Assembly: GCF_008642295.1 (NCBI RefSeq) | Contig: NZ_CP029190.1 | Span: 2,452,001-2,516,000 of the forward strand | Source: Streptomyces venezuelae | GTDB taxonomy: Bacteria > Actinomycetota > Actinomycetes > Streptomycetales > Streptomycetaceae | DNA: 64,000 nt | Reading direction: 5' to 3' | Part shown: positions 1-9,109 of the stretch, piece after piece | Layout of the letters: every line of letters begins with the position of its first letter | Position numbering within the stretch: the stretch's first letter is position 1 | Translations under genes and position numbers: made by a program | Notes under the pieces: model-generated | What the model was told of the DNA's origin: nothing | Database searches by the model: none | What the model saw: only the letters and a program-made list of their open reading frames with translations

Positions 1-906
1 GTAGCGCTGCGGGCCGTCCGGGAACACGGCCGCGATCCGGGTGTCGGCGGGCAGGGTGCGGGCCAGCCAGCCCGCGACCAGGGCGACCGCGCCGACGCTC
101 CAGCCGCCGGTGGCGTAGTGGGAGGAGGCGAGCCGGCGGCAGGCCCAGACCGATTCGGCGGGGGCCACCCAGTGCACCTCGGAGAAGTGCCCGTACGCCA
201 CGTTGCGCGGGTAGATGCTGGAGCCCAGCCCGCGCATCAGGCGCGGCCGGGCCGGCTGGCCGAAGATGGTGGACCCGATGGTGTCCACGCCGACCAGCCG
301 GAGCTCCGGGTAGAGCTGCCGCAGGACGCGGGAGACCCCGGCGGAGTGCCCGCCCGTACCGACGCTGCACACCAGGACGTCGATGTGCCCCAGCTCGGAG
401 GCGAGTTCCAGGGCGAGCGGGGTGTAGGCGCTGGTGTTGTCGGGGTTGTTGTACTGGTCCGGGCACCAGGAGCCGGGGTGCTGCGCCATCAGCCGGCCGA
501 CCCGGTCCCGGCGGGCCTGTTGCCAGCCGCCGGTGGGGTGGGGTTCGGAGACCACGTTGACCTGGGCCCCGTACGCGGTCAGCAGCCGGGTCATGGAGGA
601 CTCCAGCCCGGGGTCGGTGACCAGGGTGACGGGGTGGCCGTGGACCATGCCGGCCAGGGCCAGGCCGAGGCCGAGGGTGCCGCTGGTGGACTCGATGATC
701 CGGGCGCCCGGGGCGAGCTCGCCCCGGGCGCGGGCCCGCTCGACCATGTGCAGGCCGGGGCGGTCCTTGATGCCGCCGGGGTTGAAGCCCTCCAGCTTTG
801 CCCAGAAGCCGCGTCCGGCGGGCGCGAAGGGCTCGCCCACGCGCAGCAGCGGGGTGTTGCCGACCAGGCCGGCCAGCGGAGTGGTGGGGGTGGTGGATGC
901 GTTCAT
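1..906 (-). CDS. PLP-dependent cysteine synthase-like protein, 3' end outside the window
   Basis: Fold-type II PLP enzyme of the cysteine synthase / cystathionine beta-synthase family. The translation opens with a substrate-loop motif LVGNTPLL near residue 15 and then [10 protein letters not shown], whose lysine should carry the PLP Schiff base. Further in, STSGTLG matches the Asn/Thr substrate-binding loop and GTGGHSAG matches the glycine-rich phosphate loop. The ATG at 904-906 is the first start in the frame. The C-terminus lies beyond base 1, so length cannot be compared with the family. It could be a cysteine synthase or a specialised paralogue that uses another amino acid; the sequence does not decide. 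The reading is continuous over all 302 visible codons. Confidence 0.9.
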   Translation of the reverse strand, partial: MNASTTPTTPLAGLVGNTPLLRVGEPFAPAGRGFWAKLEGFNPGGIKDRPGLHMVERARARGELAPGARIIESTSGTLGLGLALAGMVHGHPVTLVTDPGLESSMTRLLTAYGAQVNVVSEPHPTGGWQQARRDRVGRLMAQHPGSWCPDQYNNPDNTSAYTPLALELASELGHIDVLVCSVGTGGHSAGVSRVLRQLYPELRLVGVDTIGSTIFGQPARPRLMRGLGSSIYPRNVAYGHFSEVHWVAPAESVWACRRLASSHYATGGWSVGAVALVAGWLARTLPADTRIAAVFPDGPQRY

Positions 907-998
907 CGTCTGCTCGTCTGCTCTCGTTCGTCGCTCGTCGCTCGTCGTGCGTCCGGGGACGCCGGGGATACGGAGGGGCCGGGGCCGGGCCGGCCTAG

Positions 999-1210
999 GG
1001 GGTGTCCGGTGGATCAGGGCCGGATAGCCCGGGTCGTCTGGTGCCGTGGATTGCAAGGCGGAGGAGGGAGCCCACGCGGTGGGGGCACCTCCCAGCGGTA
1101 GCTGGGGGACGTCGGCGACCGACGACAACGCGGCAAGCCGCGGTGCTGGGGGTCCCCCCGGACGGAGTCTGGGGGAGGGCCGGGCCCGGCCCTGATCCGC
1201 CGGACACCCC
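999..1210. mobile_element. 212-bp MITE-like element with terminal inverted repeats and CTAG target duplication
   Basis: The ends are near-perfect inverted repeats of about 25 bp (999-1023 and 1186-1210), starting GGGGTGTCCGG, with a single T/C mismatch in the first 20 bases. CTAG flanks both ends (995-998 and 1211-1214), as expected for a 4-bp target duplication of the IS5-type family. CTAG is itself palindromic, which weakens that test a little. The interior holds smaller hairpins and no credible gene, so the element would need a transposase in trans. The right-hand CTAG contains the stop codon of the neighbouring minus-strand gene. Confidence 0.8.
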
Positions 1211-1606
1211 CTAGGTCCGGGAGCGGCAGAGGATGCACAGGGTCACGCGCCCGGAGACGGCTCTCGGGGCCGGGTCCGGTGCCGGGGGCGCGGCTTCGAC
1301 GGGCCGCGGGACGGCGGGCGGACGCCCGGGCGGCTCGCAGCCGGGCATCGGAAGGGCTCCGCCGGCCCGCAGCTGCACGGCGGGCTCGGTGTGCGGCCCC
1401 GGCAGGTCGCAGAACTCCGCGGTGTGCACATGCGCGTGGAGCTGCGCGTGCGGATGTGCGTCGGCGGACGGATGGGGGCCGCAGTCCGGGGCGATGAGCA
1501 GGAGCGCGCCCAGCAGCAGGGCGAGCAGCAGCGCAGCCGCGCGGCAAGGGGAAGGGGCAGGGGAAGGGGAAGGGGAAGGGGAAGGGGAAGGGGAAGGGGA
1601 GGGCAC
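1211..1606 (-). CDS. Small exported His-rich protein beginning with a Ser-Pro repeat
   Basis: The GTG start at 1604-1606 is preceded by GGAGGAAAC, an excellent ribosome binding site, so this frame is chosen over competing frames. The first 16 or so codons are a (Ser-Pro)n run made by a hexanucleotide repeat. A hydrophobic segment rich in Ala and Leu follows (about residues 22-37), then a His-rich stretch with repeated H-A-H spacing, and a C-terminus with two cysteines (CILC). The 131-residue product looks exported or membrane-anchored. I do not recognise the family. Metal binding is only a guess from the histidines and cysteines. The TAG stop lies inside the CTAG duplication next to the MITE. 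It is probably co-transcribed with the gene at 1674-2111. Confidence 0.65.
   Translation of the reverse strand: MPSPSPSPSPSPSPSPAPSPCRAAALLLALLLGALLLIAPDCGPHPSADAHPHAQLHAHVHTAEFCDLPGPHTEPAVQLRAGGALPMPGCEPPGRPPAVPRPVEAAPPAPDPAPRAVSGRVTLCILCRSRT
1550..1602. repeat. Hexanucleotide tandem repeat (GGGGAA) at a gene start
   Basis: About eight near-perfect copies of GGGGAA read as (Ser-Pro)n on the minus strand, immediately after the GTG start of the 1211-1606 gene. Because the unit is two codons, changes in copy number would keep the frame and change only the length of the N-terminal tail. Confidence 0.85.
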
Positions 1607-1673
1607 GTTTCCTCCGCGGGGGTGGATTCAGGGCATGCCGGAGGCTGCCGCAGGGTGCGGCAGTCGGCAGCTC

Positions 1674-2111
1674 CTAGATCCGCAGAACCGTGGCTCTGCC
1701 GGGAGGTGCGGCGGCGGCCCGGCCGTCGGCCGCGGCCGGGCGGGCACCCGGCCCGCAGCCGGACGGAGTGTGCGCCGGTACGAGGAGACCGGCGGCGGGG
1801 GCGTCCAGGGCGGGCCCTTGCTGGGGCTGGCCGGGGATGCATTCCTGGGCGGGGTGGGAGGCGGCACCGGGTTCGCCGGGGGTTCCGGTCATGCCGTCGT
1901 GCGGGGCGCTGTGCGGGGCGCTCGGGTGGCCGTGGAAGACGGCCGTCACCGGCGCGGTGGCGGTGCTGTCGTGGTGCCCCACGGCACCCTCGATGCTCAC
2001 CCCGTGCCCGTAGAGGAAGGCGAACAACACCACGGCCAGACCCCATACCCGCAGCGGGCCCGCAGGTGTGCGGGCCCGCGGCATACGGGAAGGGGACCCG
2101 GCCGTGACCAT
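1674..2111 (-). CDS. Small putative membrane or secreted His-rich protein
   Basis: A 145-residue product with a hydrophobic segment near residues 20-35 (VWGLAVVLFAFLYGHG), then a His-rich middle (HGHPSAPHSAPHDG) and an Ala/Pro-rich tail. It resembles in layout the short Streptomyces membrane proteins of the DUF6153 type, but I cannot confirm a family. The ATG at 2109-2111 lacks a strong ribosome binding site; a later ATG at residue 10 is possible. It lies upstream of, and in the same direction as, the Ser-Pro/His-rich gene at 1211-1606, and the shared histidine richness suggests a related role. Confidence 0.6.
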   Translation of the reverse strand: MVTAGSPSRMPRARTPAGPLRVWGLAVVLFAFLYGHGVSIEGAVGHHDSTATAPVTAVFHGHPSAPHSAPHDGMTGTPGEPGAASHPAQECIPGQPQQGPALDAPAAGLLVPAHTPSGCGPGARPAAADGRAAAAPPGRATVLRI

Positions 2112-2202
2112 GCCGTGATCTTAGCGTCCGGGCGGCGCGCCGCCCCGTCGGCCTTGCGCCAAACTTCGCGCCATGCCGGGCGGTTGGCCGGCCGACGGGC
2201 CG

Positions 2203-4911
2203 TCAGGGCGAGGAGGTGCCGGCCGGTGTGGTGATGGTGGTGGTGGCCGACGAGGCCGAGGGCGATGCCGTCGGGGAGGCCGGGGGCGAGGAGACCGGGG
2301 GTGAGGAGACCGGCGGGGTCACCGGCGGGGTGGCGGACCGGGTCGGCGGGGGTGACGCCGGGGAGGAGGCCGGCGGGGTCGGGCGCGGGGACAGCGAGGG
2401 GGTGGTGCGGCCCGGGGTCGGGCCGGGGGTCGGGAAGACCGGCTGGGAGGGGTCCGTACGCGGCTTGGTGGAGCCGGATCCGGGAGCCTCGGGGGTCTCG
2501 CTGCCCGAGTCGACGACCGGCGGCGCCGGTGCAGGATCGTTCCCGCTGTTCTTCGGGGACTCCGAGGCCGTCGCCTCCGTACCGGGCTGGGGGCCCGGCG
2601 CCGCGCCCTCGTCCGAGGACAGGGCGAAGCCGACGGCGGTCCCGAGGAGCGCCACCACCAGAACCGCCGCACCGGCCAGCACCACCGGGTTCCGGCGGGA
2701 CGGCCGCCACCGCGGCCGGCCCGGCCGCGCCGGGGCGGCGGAGCCGGCGGGGCCGGCGGCGGGCGGCTGCCCCACCGGCCCCCGGGAGATCCGGAAGTCC
2801 TCCTCGAAGGCCTCCGCCAGGGTGGTCGGCTCGCTCCCGGGCGCCACCGGAACGGCAGGCTTCAGCAGCGGGACGATCCGGGTCACCTCCTCGTCCGGAC
2901 CGGCAGGCCCGGAAGACCCGGAAGACCCGGAAGACCCGGCAGGCCCGGCAGGCCCGGCAGGCCCGGAAGACAGGGCAGGCCCGGAAGACCCGGCAGCTGC
3001 GGTTCGGGGCGCGGCCCCGGCGGCAGGCGCAGCCCCGGCCAGCGGCCCGGACACCGAAGACAGCGGCGACGGGGTCACAGCCGGAGCCGTCGGCAGGGCC
3101 GGCAGCCCGGGCGCGGCTCCGCCCGCGGCGGGCGGGGCCTCCAGCCGCAGCGGCGGGGAGGCCGCCGCCCCGCCGCGTTCCCGGTCGGCGACCAGGGCCA
3201 GCGCCCGCCGGCCCGCCACCGTGCCGTGCTTGTCGGCCAGTGCACCGCGCAGGCCGATCGAGGCCTCGAGTTCGGCCCGGGCCCGGTCCAGCCGGCCTCC
3301 GCACAGCGCGAGTACGCCCAGTTCGTGGTGGAAGTACGCCTGTTCGGCGACCTCGCCCGCCGTCCGGGCGGCCTCCGCGCCGGCCCTCAGGACGCGTTCC
3401 CAGGCGCCCCAGTGCAGGGAGGCGGCGAAGGCCGGTGCCGCCGTGCGGGCCAGCATCACCCCGGCGACCACATCGGCGCCGGCCAGCGCCGCGAGCACCG
3501 CGTCGGCCTCGGCCGCCACCCGCTCCGGGGTGACCGAGGAGTGGCCGGTCCACCAGGCGTAGTGCCGGGCCGCCGTACGCGCTTCCTCGTCCGGCTCCCA
3601 GCCGGCTTCGGTCAGCTGCCGGGCCACTCCGGCCGCCAGCCGGTAACGCGGTCCGGCCGGGGTCAGCAGGCCGCAGGCCAGCAGCTCGCCGACCGCCGCG
3701 TCGGCGTGGGTGTCCCCCACCAGCGCCGGCAGATGGGCGTGGTGCGGCATCTCGCCGCCGAGGGCGCAGGCGAACCGCAGGGCGGCGCGGGCGGCCTCGC
3801 CGGCCCGGGCCGCGAGGAGCTCGGCCGGGGCCGCGCCCTCGGCCAGGGTGGGCAGCGGAACGACGGCCGGGTCGCGCGGGCGCTCCTCGAAGACACCGGG
3901 CTCTTCCCCGTCCTCCTCCTCGGACACGGTGACCCGCCGGTTGAGCTCGTCGCGCTGCCGCAGCAGTGCGGCGGCCTGGACGAAGCGGAGCGGCAGTCCT
4001 TCCGAGGCGAACCGCAGGTCGCTCGCCCAGGCGGTCTCCTCCTCGGTGAGCGGCCGTCCGGTGGCGGCCTCCAGGAGTTCCAGGCAGGCGGTCCGGCTGA
4101 GCCCGGCGAGGAAGACCTCCTCCAGGTGGGAGTCCTCGGAAGGGGCCGGTGTGTCCGGGGTGGCGGCGAGCAGGAAGGCGCATTCGGGGGTGGCCCGCAG
4201 CAGCTCGTCGAGGGCGGCTCCGCCGAAGTCGAGGTCGTCGACGAGCACGATGGCGCCGATGTCCCGGACCCGTTCCAGGAGTTCGGTGCGGCCCGGCCGG
4301 CGCCGGTCCGCGTCGTACACCCGGGTGTAGAGGGCGTGGAGCAGTTCGGTGGTGCTCGTGCGGTGTCCGGAGAGGCGTACCAGGCCGTCGGGGGCGAGGC
4401 CGGCGCAGTCCTCGGCAACCGCGTCGAGGAGCCGGGTGCGGCCGGAACCGGAGGGTCCGGTCAGCCGTACGGAGCGGCCTCGTCCGAGGAGGCGTACCAG
4501 CCGTTCCCGTTCCTCCTCGCGCTCCAGCAGCGGGAGCGCGGGCAGCGTCGGCCCCGGCGGTACGGGGGGCGTGGCGGCGGTGGCGAGAGCGGTGCGGGCC
4601 GCGGTCCGGCGCTTGGCGGGCCGGCCGGCCGGGCCGGTGCCGGACGGGGTACCGAGGGCGGCGGGGCGGAGGGGTTCGATCTCGCTGCCGTCCACGGGGT
4701 TGACCGTGAGGGAGAAGTCACCGGCGGTCAGGCGGACCACCCGGGCCGGCGGCCCTGCCGGGGCTCCCGCCGGGCCGGCGGCCGGGGCCGAGGAGCCGGA
4801 AGACGAACCGGAAGCGGAACCTGAAACCGGACCTGAAGCCGAGCCGGGGGCCGCTCCCGTCGACGGTCCGCCCGTCGGCTCACCGCCGCCGTGTCCCTGT
4901 GTGCGGTCCAT
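2203..4911 (-). CDS. Large P-loop ATPase with C-terminal membrane segment
   Basis: This 902-residue protein has a low-complexity N-terminus and then an AAA/STAND-like nucleotide-binding region. The Walker A is GPSGSGRT (about residues 152-159), with arginine where lysine is normal, and the Walker B-like strand is IVLVDDLD (about 213-220). A helical, TPR-like region follows to about residue 600, then a GPAGPAG/GSSG repeat tract, a single membrane segment ([20 protein letters not shown]) and a Pro/Ser/Thr-rich tail that would lie outside the cell. The start is the ATG at 4909-4911 because GGGGGA sits 8 bases upstream; an earlier ATG at 4944 lacks this. The next gene on the same strand encodes a STAS protein. 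Role unknown; signalling or regulation is an inference. Confidence 0.8.
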   Translation of the reverse strand: MDRTQGHGGGEPTGGPSTGAAPGSASGPVSGSASGSSSGSSAPAAGPAGAPAGPPARVVRLTAGDFSLTVNPVDGSEIEPLRPAALGTPSGTGPAGRPAKRRTAARTALATAATPPVPPGPTLPALPLLEREEERERLVRLLGRGRSVRLTGPSGSGRTRLLDAVAEDCAGLAPDGLVRLSGHRTSTTELLHALYTRVYDADRRRPGRTELLERVRDIGAIVLVDDLDFGGAALDELLRATPECAFLLAATPDTPAPSEDSHLEEVFLAGLSRTACLELLEAATGRPLTEEETAWASDLRFASEGLPLRFVQAAALLRQRDELNRRVTVSEEEDGEEPGVFEERPRDPAVVPLPTLAEGAAPAELLAARAGEAARAALRFACALGGEMPHHAHLPALVGDTHADAAVGELLACGLLTPAGPRYRLAAGVARQLTEAGWEPDEEARTAARHYAWWTGHSSVTPERVAAEADAVLAALAGADVVAGVMLARTAAPAFAASLHWGAWERVLRAGAEAARTAGEVAEQAYFHHELGVLALCGGRLDRARAELEASIGLRGALADKHGTVAGRRALALVADRERGGAAASPPLRLEAPPAAGGAAPGLPALPTAPAVTPSPLSSVSGPLAGAAPAAGAAPRTAAAGSSGPALSSGPAGPAGPAGSSGSSGSSGPAGPDEEVTRIVPLLKPAVPVAPGSEPTTLAEAFEEDFRISRGPVGQPPAAGPAGSAAPARPGRPRWRPSRRNPVVLAGAAVLVVALLGTAVGFALSSDEGAAPGPQPGTEATASESPKNSGNDPAPAPPVVDSGSETPEAPGSGSTKPRTDPSQPVFPTPGPTPGRTTPSLSPRPTPPASSPASPPPTRSATPPVTPPVSSPPVSSPPASPTASPSASSATTTITTPAGTSSP
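2900..2994. repeat. 9-bp tandem repeats inside the ATPase gene
   Basis: About ten units alternate between two 9-base variants (CGGAAGACC and CGGCAGGCC). They encode Gly-Pro-Ala and Gly-Ser-Ser triplets just before the conserved segment that leads to the membrane span. The frame is kept, so copy number would alter only linker length. Confidence 0.8.
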
Positions 4912-5059
4912 GAAGAAGTCCCCCGATCGCATCGTGCCGCCCAAACCTAGACGGTGGCCGGTGCGCCGGGAACTGCAGGGTGGCCATCACCACCGGACCG
5001 TTACGTTTCACCCGGTCGGTGATCACACGGGCCGCCGGGGCCGCTGGCCCCCGGCGGTT

Positions 5060-5383
5060 TCACACCCGTGGCAGGGACTCGGCCTCCAGACCGCCCTCGA
5101 TGGCGAGGATCCGGTGCAGCCGGGTGGCCACCAGGAGCCGCTGCATCTGCGGCGGCACCCCGCGCAGCACCAGGCGCCGCCCGGTCCGGCCGGCCCGCCG
5201 GTGGGCGCCCATGATGACGCCGAGACCGGTGGCGTCCCAGGAGTCGAGGCCGGTGAGGTCGAGCACGAGGTCACCGGCGCCGTCGTCGAGGGCGGAGTGC
5301 AGGGCGGTACGGGCGTCGGCCGCGCTGCGCACGTCGAGGCGGCCCCCGACAGCGAGTTCGGCGTGGTCGCCCCTGATGTGCAT
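5060..5383 (-). CDS. STAS-domain anti-sigma factor antagonist
   Basis: A 107-residue single-domain protein with the STAS pattern: beta strands, then LVLDLTGLDSWDATGLGVIMGA around residues 40-60, where the Ser-x-Asp/Ala loop is the usual phosphoacceptor region. Here the serine is followed by Trp-Asp-Ala, so the exact phosphosite is uncertain. The start is the ATG at 5381-5383 with GGGGAG six bases upstream. Such proteins bind anti-sigma kinases of the RsbW type and release a sigma factor, but no RsbW-type kinase is encoded nearby. The gene lies 148 bases upstream of the large ATPase on the same strand. Confidence 0.88.
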   Translation of the reverse strand: MHIRGDHAELAVGGRLDVRSAADARTALHSALDDGAGDLVLDLTGLDSWDATGLGVIMGAHRRAGRTGRRLVLRGVPPQMQRLLVATRLHRILAIEGGLEAESLPRV

Positions 5384-5481
5384 GTGTGCTCCCCGGCAGT
5401 ACTGCGTACGCGTGCAACTCTCACTGCAACTGACTGCCTCGCGGGCAGGGAAGTTGCCGACCGTGAGCGAACCGATACCTA

Positions 5482-5501
5482 ATTCACCCCGGGGGGTGAA
5501 T
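5482..5501 (-). terminator. Short perfect hairpin downstream of the 3-hydroxybutyryl-CoA dehydrogenase gene
   Basis: A 9-bp perfect inverted repeat (ATTCACCCC and its complement) with a two-base centre lies 20 bases after the stop of the minus-strand dehydrogenase gene. It may be a terminator or, given the very small loop, a dimeric-protein operator. Confidence 0.5.
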
Positions 5502-5520
5502 GGTTTCGAACAGTGGCCGC

Positions 5521-6369
5521 TCAGTGCTTGTAGAAGCCCTGGCCGCTCTTGCGGCCGATGTCGCCCGCGTCCACCATGCGGCGCATCAGCTCCGGCGGCG
5601 CGAACTTCTCGTCCTGGGACTCCGTGTAGATGTTGCTGGTGGCGTGCAGCAGGATGTCCACGCCCGTCAGATCGGCGGTGGCGAGGGGACCCATCGCATG
5701 CCCGAAGCCCAGCTTGCACGCGATGTCGATGTCCTCGGCGGAGGCCACGCCCGATTCGTACAACTTCGCCGCTTCGACGACCAGCGCGGAGATCAGACGG
5801 GTGGTCACGAAGCCGGCCACGTCGCGGTTGACGACGATGCAGGTCTTGCCGACCGACTCGGCGAAGGCGCGGGTGGTGGCGAGGGTCTCGTCGCTGGTCT
5901 TGTAGCCGCGGACCAGCTCACACAGCTGCATCATCGGGACCGGCGAGAAGAAGTGGGCGCCGACGACCCGCTCCGGGCGCTCCGTCACGGCCGCGATCTT
6001 GGTGATCGGGATGGCGGAGGTGTTGGAGGCCAGCACGGCGTCCTCGCGCACCAGCTTGTCGAGGGCACGGAAGATCTCGTGCTTGACCTCGAGCTTCTCG
6101 AAGACGGCCTCGACGACGATGTCCGCGTCCGCGACCCCGTCCAGGTCGGTGGTGGTGGTGATCCGCGCGAGGGCCGCCTCGGCGTCCTCGGCGGCGAGCT
6201 TGCCCTTGGCGACGAACTTGTCGTACGAGGCCTTGATGCCGTCGGTACCGCGGGTGAGCGCCTCGGTCGTGACATCGCGCAGGACCACGTCCCAGCCTGC
6301 CTGAGCGGAGACCTGAGCGATTCCCGAACCCATCAGCCCGGCACCGATGACGGCGAGCTTCCCAGCCAC
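5521..6369 (-). CDS. 3-hydroxybutyryl-CoA dehydrogenase
   Basis: NAD(P)-dependent 3-hydroxyacyl-CoA dehydrogenase converting 3-hydroxybutyryl-CoA and acetoacetyl-CoA, used in butyrate/PHB metabolism and in supply of butyryl-CoA extender units. The N-terminal Rossmann motif GAGLMGSGIAQ, the SNTSAIPIT segment, HFFSPVPMMQL with the catalytic His, and the C-terminal dimerisation domain ending GQGFYKH are all present. The GTG at 6367-6369 gives 282 residues, the usual length, with GGGG upstream; a GTG four codons earlier is possible. No fused hydratase domain is present. The gene is single on its strand, opposite to the adenosyltransferase gene. Confidence 0.95.
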   Translation of the reverse strand: MAGKLAVIGAGLMGSGIAQVSAQAGWDVVLRDVTTEALTRGTDGIKASYDKFVAKGKLAAEDAEAALARITTTTDLDGVADADIVVEAVFEKLEVKHEIFRALDKLVREDAVLASNTSAIPITKIAAVTERPERVVGAHFFSPVPMMQLCELVRGYKTSDETLATTRAFAESVGKTCIVVNRDVAGFVTTRLISALVVEAAKLYESGVASAEDIDIACKLGFGHAMGPLATADLTGVDILLHATSNIYTESQDEKFAPPELMRRMVDAGDIGRKSGQGFYKH

Positions 6370-6550
6370 TGCACACCCCACGTTCTTGATACGAGCCAGT
6401 TTCGTAGCGTCTCTCCGGCGGAGAGTAGCGTCCGGGCAGGGCCGTGTGACCGTGAAGTAACACGCGTCACGTCTCAGATGACGGACATCACACCGATACG
6501 GTCCACCGCGCGCCGGGGGGCGCGCAGTTGGTGCGGACTACGCTGGCGGC

Positions 6551-7123
6551 ATGGTGAACCTCACGCGCATCTACACCCGCACCGGCGACAAGGGCACGAC
6601 CGCCCTGGGCGACATGAGCCGGACCGCCAAGACCGACCTGCGGATCTCCGCGTACGCCGATGCCAACGAGGCGAACGCGGCCATCGGCACGGCGATTGCG
6701 CTCGGCGGGCTGCCGGAAGCGGTGGCCAAGGTCCTGGTCCGGGTGCAGAACGACCTGTTCGACGTCGGCGCGGACCTGTGCACCCCGGTGGTGGAGAACC
6801 CCGAATACCCGCCGCTGCGGGTGGAGCAGTTCTACGTGGACAAGCTGGAGGCGGACTGCGACCGCTTCAACGAGGAGCTGGAGAAGCTGCGGAGCTTCAT
6901 CCTGCCGGGCGGCACCCCGGGCGCGGCCCTGCTGCACCAGGCGTGCACGGTGGTGCGGCGGGCGGAGCGGTCCACCTGGGCGGCGCTGGAGGCCCACGGC
7001 GAGACGATGAATCCCCTCACCGCCACCTACCTCAACCGCCTCTCCGACCTCCTGTTCATCCTGGCCCGGACGGCCAACAAGGAGGTCGGAGACGTGCTGT
7101 GGGTCCCTGGCGGGGACCGCTAG
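6551..7123 (+). CDS. Cob(I)yrinic acid a,c-diamide adenosyltransferase, PduO type
   Basis: Transfers the adenosyl group of ATP to cob(I)alamin, giving coenzyme B12. The 190-residue product begins IYTRTGDKGTTALGD, the ATP-binding signature of PduO-type enzymes. It continues with ISAYADANEANAAIG, VQNDLFDVGADL, the ILPGG segment, and RRAERS with NRLSDLLFILAR near the end, all typical of the family. The start is the ATG at 6551. The upstream gap (6370-6550) shows no cobalamin riboswitch that I can recognise. It is convergent with the membrane-protein gene at 7159-7731. Confidence 0.95.
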   Translation: MVNLTRIYTRTGDKGTTALGDMSRTAKTDLRISAYADANEANAAIGTAIALGGLPEAVAKVLVRVQNDLFDVGADLCTPVVENPEYPPLRVEQFYVDKLEADCDRFNEELEKLRSFILPGGTPGAALLHQACTVVRRAERSTWAALEAHGETMNPLTATYLNRLSDLLFILARTANKEVGDVLWVPGGDR

Positions 7124-7158
7124 CCCCTGACGGACCCGGGACCGGCCCCGGCCCCCGG

Positions 7159-7731
7159 CTAGCGCTCGGACTTGCCGAGTCCGGCCGGGGCCGCGGCGCC
7201 CGCGGGGGCCTTTTTCGGCCAGATCGTGTAGCAGACCGCGACGATGGTGTGGATGCCGAGCACCCGCAGCGCCGCGTACTGCCAGGACTCCAGCGAGGCG
7301 GTGTCGCCCGCGTCGCCGACGTACCAGATGGCGCCCTGGAGCAGGCCGTACGCCACAGCGGCGGCGAGCAGGGTGCGGGCCACGAGCTTCCACTCGTGCA
7401 GGGTCCGGGCCGTTCCGTAGCCCGCCCCGGCCGGCTTCGGGCCGCCGGCGAAGCGGTACGCCGCGTGGCTGTCCAGCCACTTGATCGTGTAGTGGCCGTA
7501 CGCCACGGTGTAGCCGATGTAGAGGGCCGCCAGGCCGTGCTTCCAGTCCGGCTCGGCCCCGTTCTTCAGGTCCAGGGTGGTGACGATCAACAGGACGAGC
7601 TCCAGCAGGGGCTCGACCAGCAGGACCGCCGCTCCCAGCCGGGGCTTCTTCGCGAGGTAGCGCAGCGCCAGTCCGGCGACCAGCAGCACCCAGAAGCCGA
7701 CCTCGCAGGCGATGATCAGCGCGACGATCAC
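7159..7731 (-). CDS. Integral membrane protein of unknown function
   Basis: A 190-residue protein with about five predicted membrane segments, starting VIVALIIACEVGFWVLLVAGLALRY and later including LGAAVLLVEPLLELVLLIVTT and the segment near YTVAYGHYTIKW. The C-terminus is Ala/Pro/Lys-rich. The GTG at 7729-7731 has ACGGAGA eight bases upstream, which decides the start over longer open frames. No enzymatic motif is visible. It is conserved in Streptomyces as far as I remember, and lies divergently from a two-component system, which may regulate it. Confidence 0.8.
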   Translation of the reverse strand: MIVALIIACEVGFWVLLVAGLALRYLAKKPRLGAAVLLVEPLLELVLLIVTTLDLKNGAEPDWKHGLAALYIGYTVAYGHYTIKWLDSHAAYRFAGGPKPAGAGYGTARTLHEWKLVARTLLAAAVAYGLLQGAIWYVGDAGDTASLESWQYAALRVLGIHTIVAVCYTIWPKKAPAGAAAPAGLGKSER

Positions 7732-7900
7732 AGGAGTCTCCGTTCGGATCGGTGGGGGAACGCTTCCAGCTTCCCGGCCCGGCCGGCCCGAATCGTCGTC
7801 TGCCGAGACGAACTGCGACTGCATCCTTCGATGTACTGCCGATTCACCTGCTCCGTCGAGGCCGTGGCGGCGGCCACCGTGTTGGATGGGTCCTGTGCCC

Positions 7901-9109
7901 ATGCCACTGTTCCGCCCCCACCCCCACGACGTACTGCTCTGCGTGATCAGCGTGCTCGCCGGCCTGGTGCTCTGGTCGCTGGGGCTCTACACCACAACCT
8001 TCCGGGACCTGCTGCCCGCGTGGGCGGCCCTGGTGCCCCTGGCGGTGATGGGCGTAGTGGAGCTGTTCCGGCGGACCGCCCCGCAGCCCGCGCTGCTGAT
8101 CGGGACCGCGGCGCTGATCGCGGACCAGCTCACCGTGGGGAACCTGGCCACCGTCTTCATGTTCACGGACGTGATGTACGCGGCCGTGGTCTACGGGCAC
8201 CCCGCCATGGCCCGCCGGCTGCCGATCGTCACCGGCGTGATCACCGTCGTGGCCACCCTGCTCTCGGTGGCCTTGCTGCGCACCCCGGAGTCGGTGCTGA
8301 TCGGGGTGGTGACCGGAATCGTCTGCTTCGGTCCGGCGCTGACCGGGGCCTCGGTGCGCTACCACCGCGAGGCGGCGGACGCGGCCCGGCTGCGGGCGGA
8401 GCAGACCGCGCTGCTGGCCGAGATGGACCGGAAGGCGGCGATCGTCGCCGAGCGGGCCCGGATGGCCCGGGAACTACACGACATGGTCGCCAACCATCTG
8501 TCCGCCATCGCCATCCACTCCACCGCGGCGCTGTCCATCGACTCCGCCGACACCAGCCGGGAAGCGCTGGGGGTGATCCGGGAGAACAGCGTCCAGGGCC
8601 TGTCCGAGATGCGCCGGCTGATCGGGCTGCTGCGGCAGGCGGGGGCCGAGCAGGAGCCGGTCGCCGTGCCCTCGCTGGACGGGCTGGCGGCCCTGCTGGA
8701 CCAGGCCCGGGCCACGGGTGCGGCGAGCGGGCTGGAGTTCGTGCTGGAGGACACCCGGCCGGCCGGCGGGGAGCCGCTCCCGGCCCCGGTGGAGCTGGCG
8801 GCGTACCGGATCGTGCAGGAGTCGGTGACCAATGCCCTCAAGCATGCGGCGCCGGGCCCGGTGCGGGTGCTGATCGGCCGGTCCGGCGCGCTGCTGACCG
8901 TACGGGTCGACAGCCCATACGGGGACCGGCCGGGGCCGCGGGCCCCCGGGTCGGGTGCCGGGCTGGTGGGCATGCGCGAGCGGACGGAGCTGCTGGGCGG
9001 GGAGTTCGCGGCGGGCCCGGCGGAACCGGTGGGTGCAGCGGGCGCGACCGGCACGGTGTGGCAGGTGCGGGCGGTTCTGCCCGCCGAGGAGAAGGCGGTG
9101 GAGGCATGA
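7901..9109 (+). CDS. Sensor histidine kinase, NarL-partner type (HisKA_3)
   Basis: The N-terminal half has about five membrane helices (from residues 10 to 140). The dimerisation/phosphoacceptor helix follows with ARMARELHDMVANHLSA, whose His is the predicted phosphosite. The C-terminal HATPase region shows the N-box (VQESVTNALKHA) and a glycine-rich GAGLVGMRER. The ATG at 7901 is chosen; GTG 7895 and ATG 7886 are in frame, and GGATGGG at 7884-7890 fits 7895 or 7901. The stop overlaps the response-regulator start (ATGA at 9106-9109), so the two are translationally coupled. The signal is not evident. Confidence 0.9.
   Translation: MPLFRPHPHDVLLCVISVLAGLVLWSLGLYTTTFRDLLPAWAALVPLAVMGVVELFRRTAPQPALLIGTAALIADQLTVGNLATVFMFTDVMYAAVVYGHPAMARRLPIVTGVITVVATLLSVALLRTPESVLIGVVTGIVCFGPALTGASVRYHREAADAARLRAEQTALLAEMDRKAAIVAERARMARELHDMVANHLSAIAIHSTAALSIDSADTSREALGVIRENSVQGLSEMRRLIGLLRQAGAEQEPVAVPSLDGLAALLDQARATGAASGLEFVLEDTRPAGGEPLPAPVELAAYRIVQESVTNALKHAAPGPVRVLIGRSGALLTVRVDSPYGDRPGPRAPGSGAGLVGMRERTELLGGEFAAGPAEPVGAAGATGTVWQVRAVLPAEEKAVEA

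Noticed and set aside
5482..5501. Riboswitch or sigma-factor operator at the perfect 20-bp palindrome
   Set aside because: Position just after a stop codon makes a terminator the simpler reading, although its loop is very short.
6370..6550. Cobalamin riboswitch upstream of the adenosyltransferase
   Set aside because: No B12-box-like conserved segment could be seen in the 180 bases before the start.
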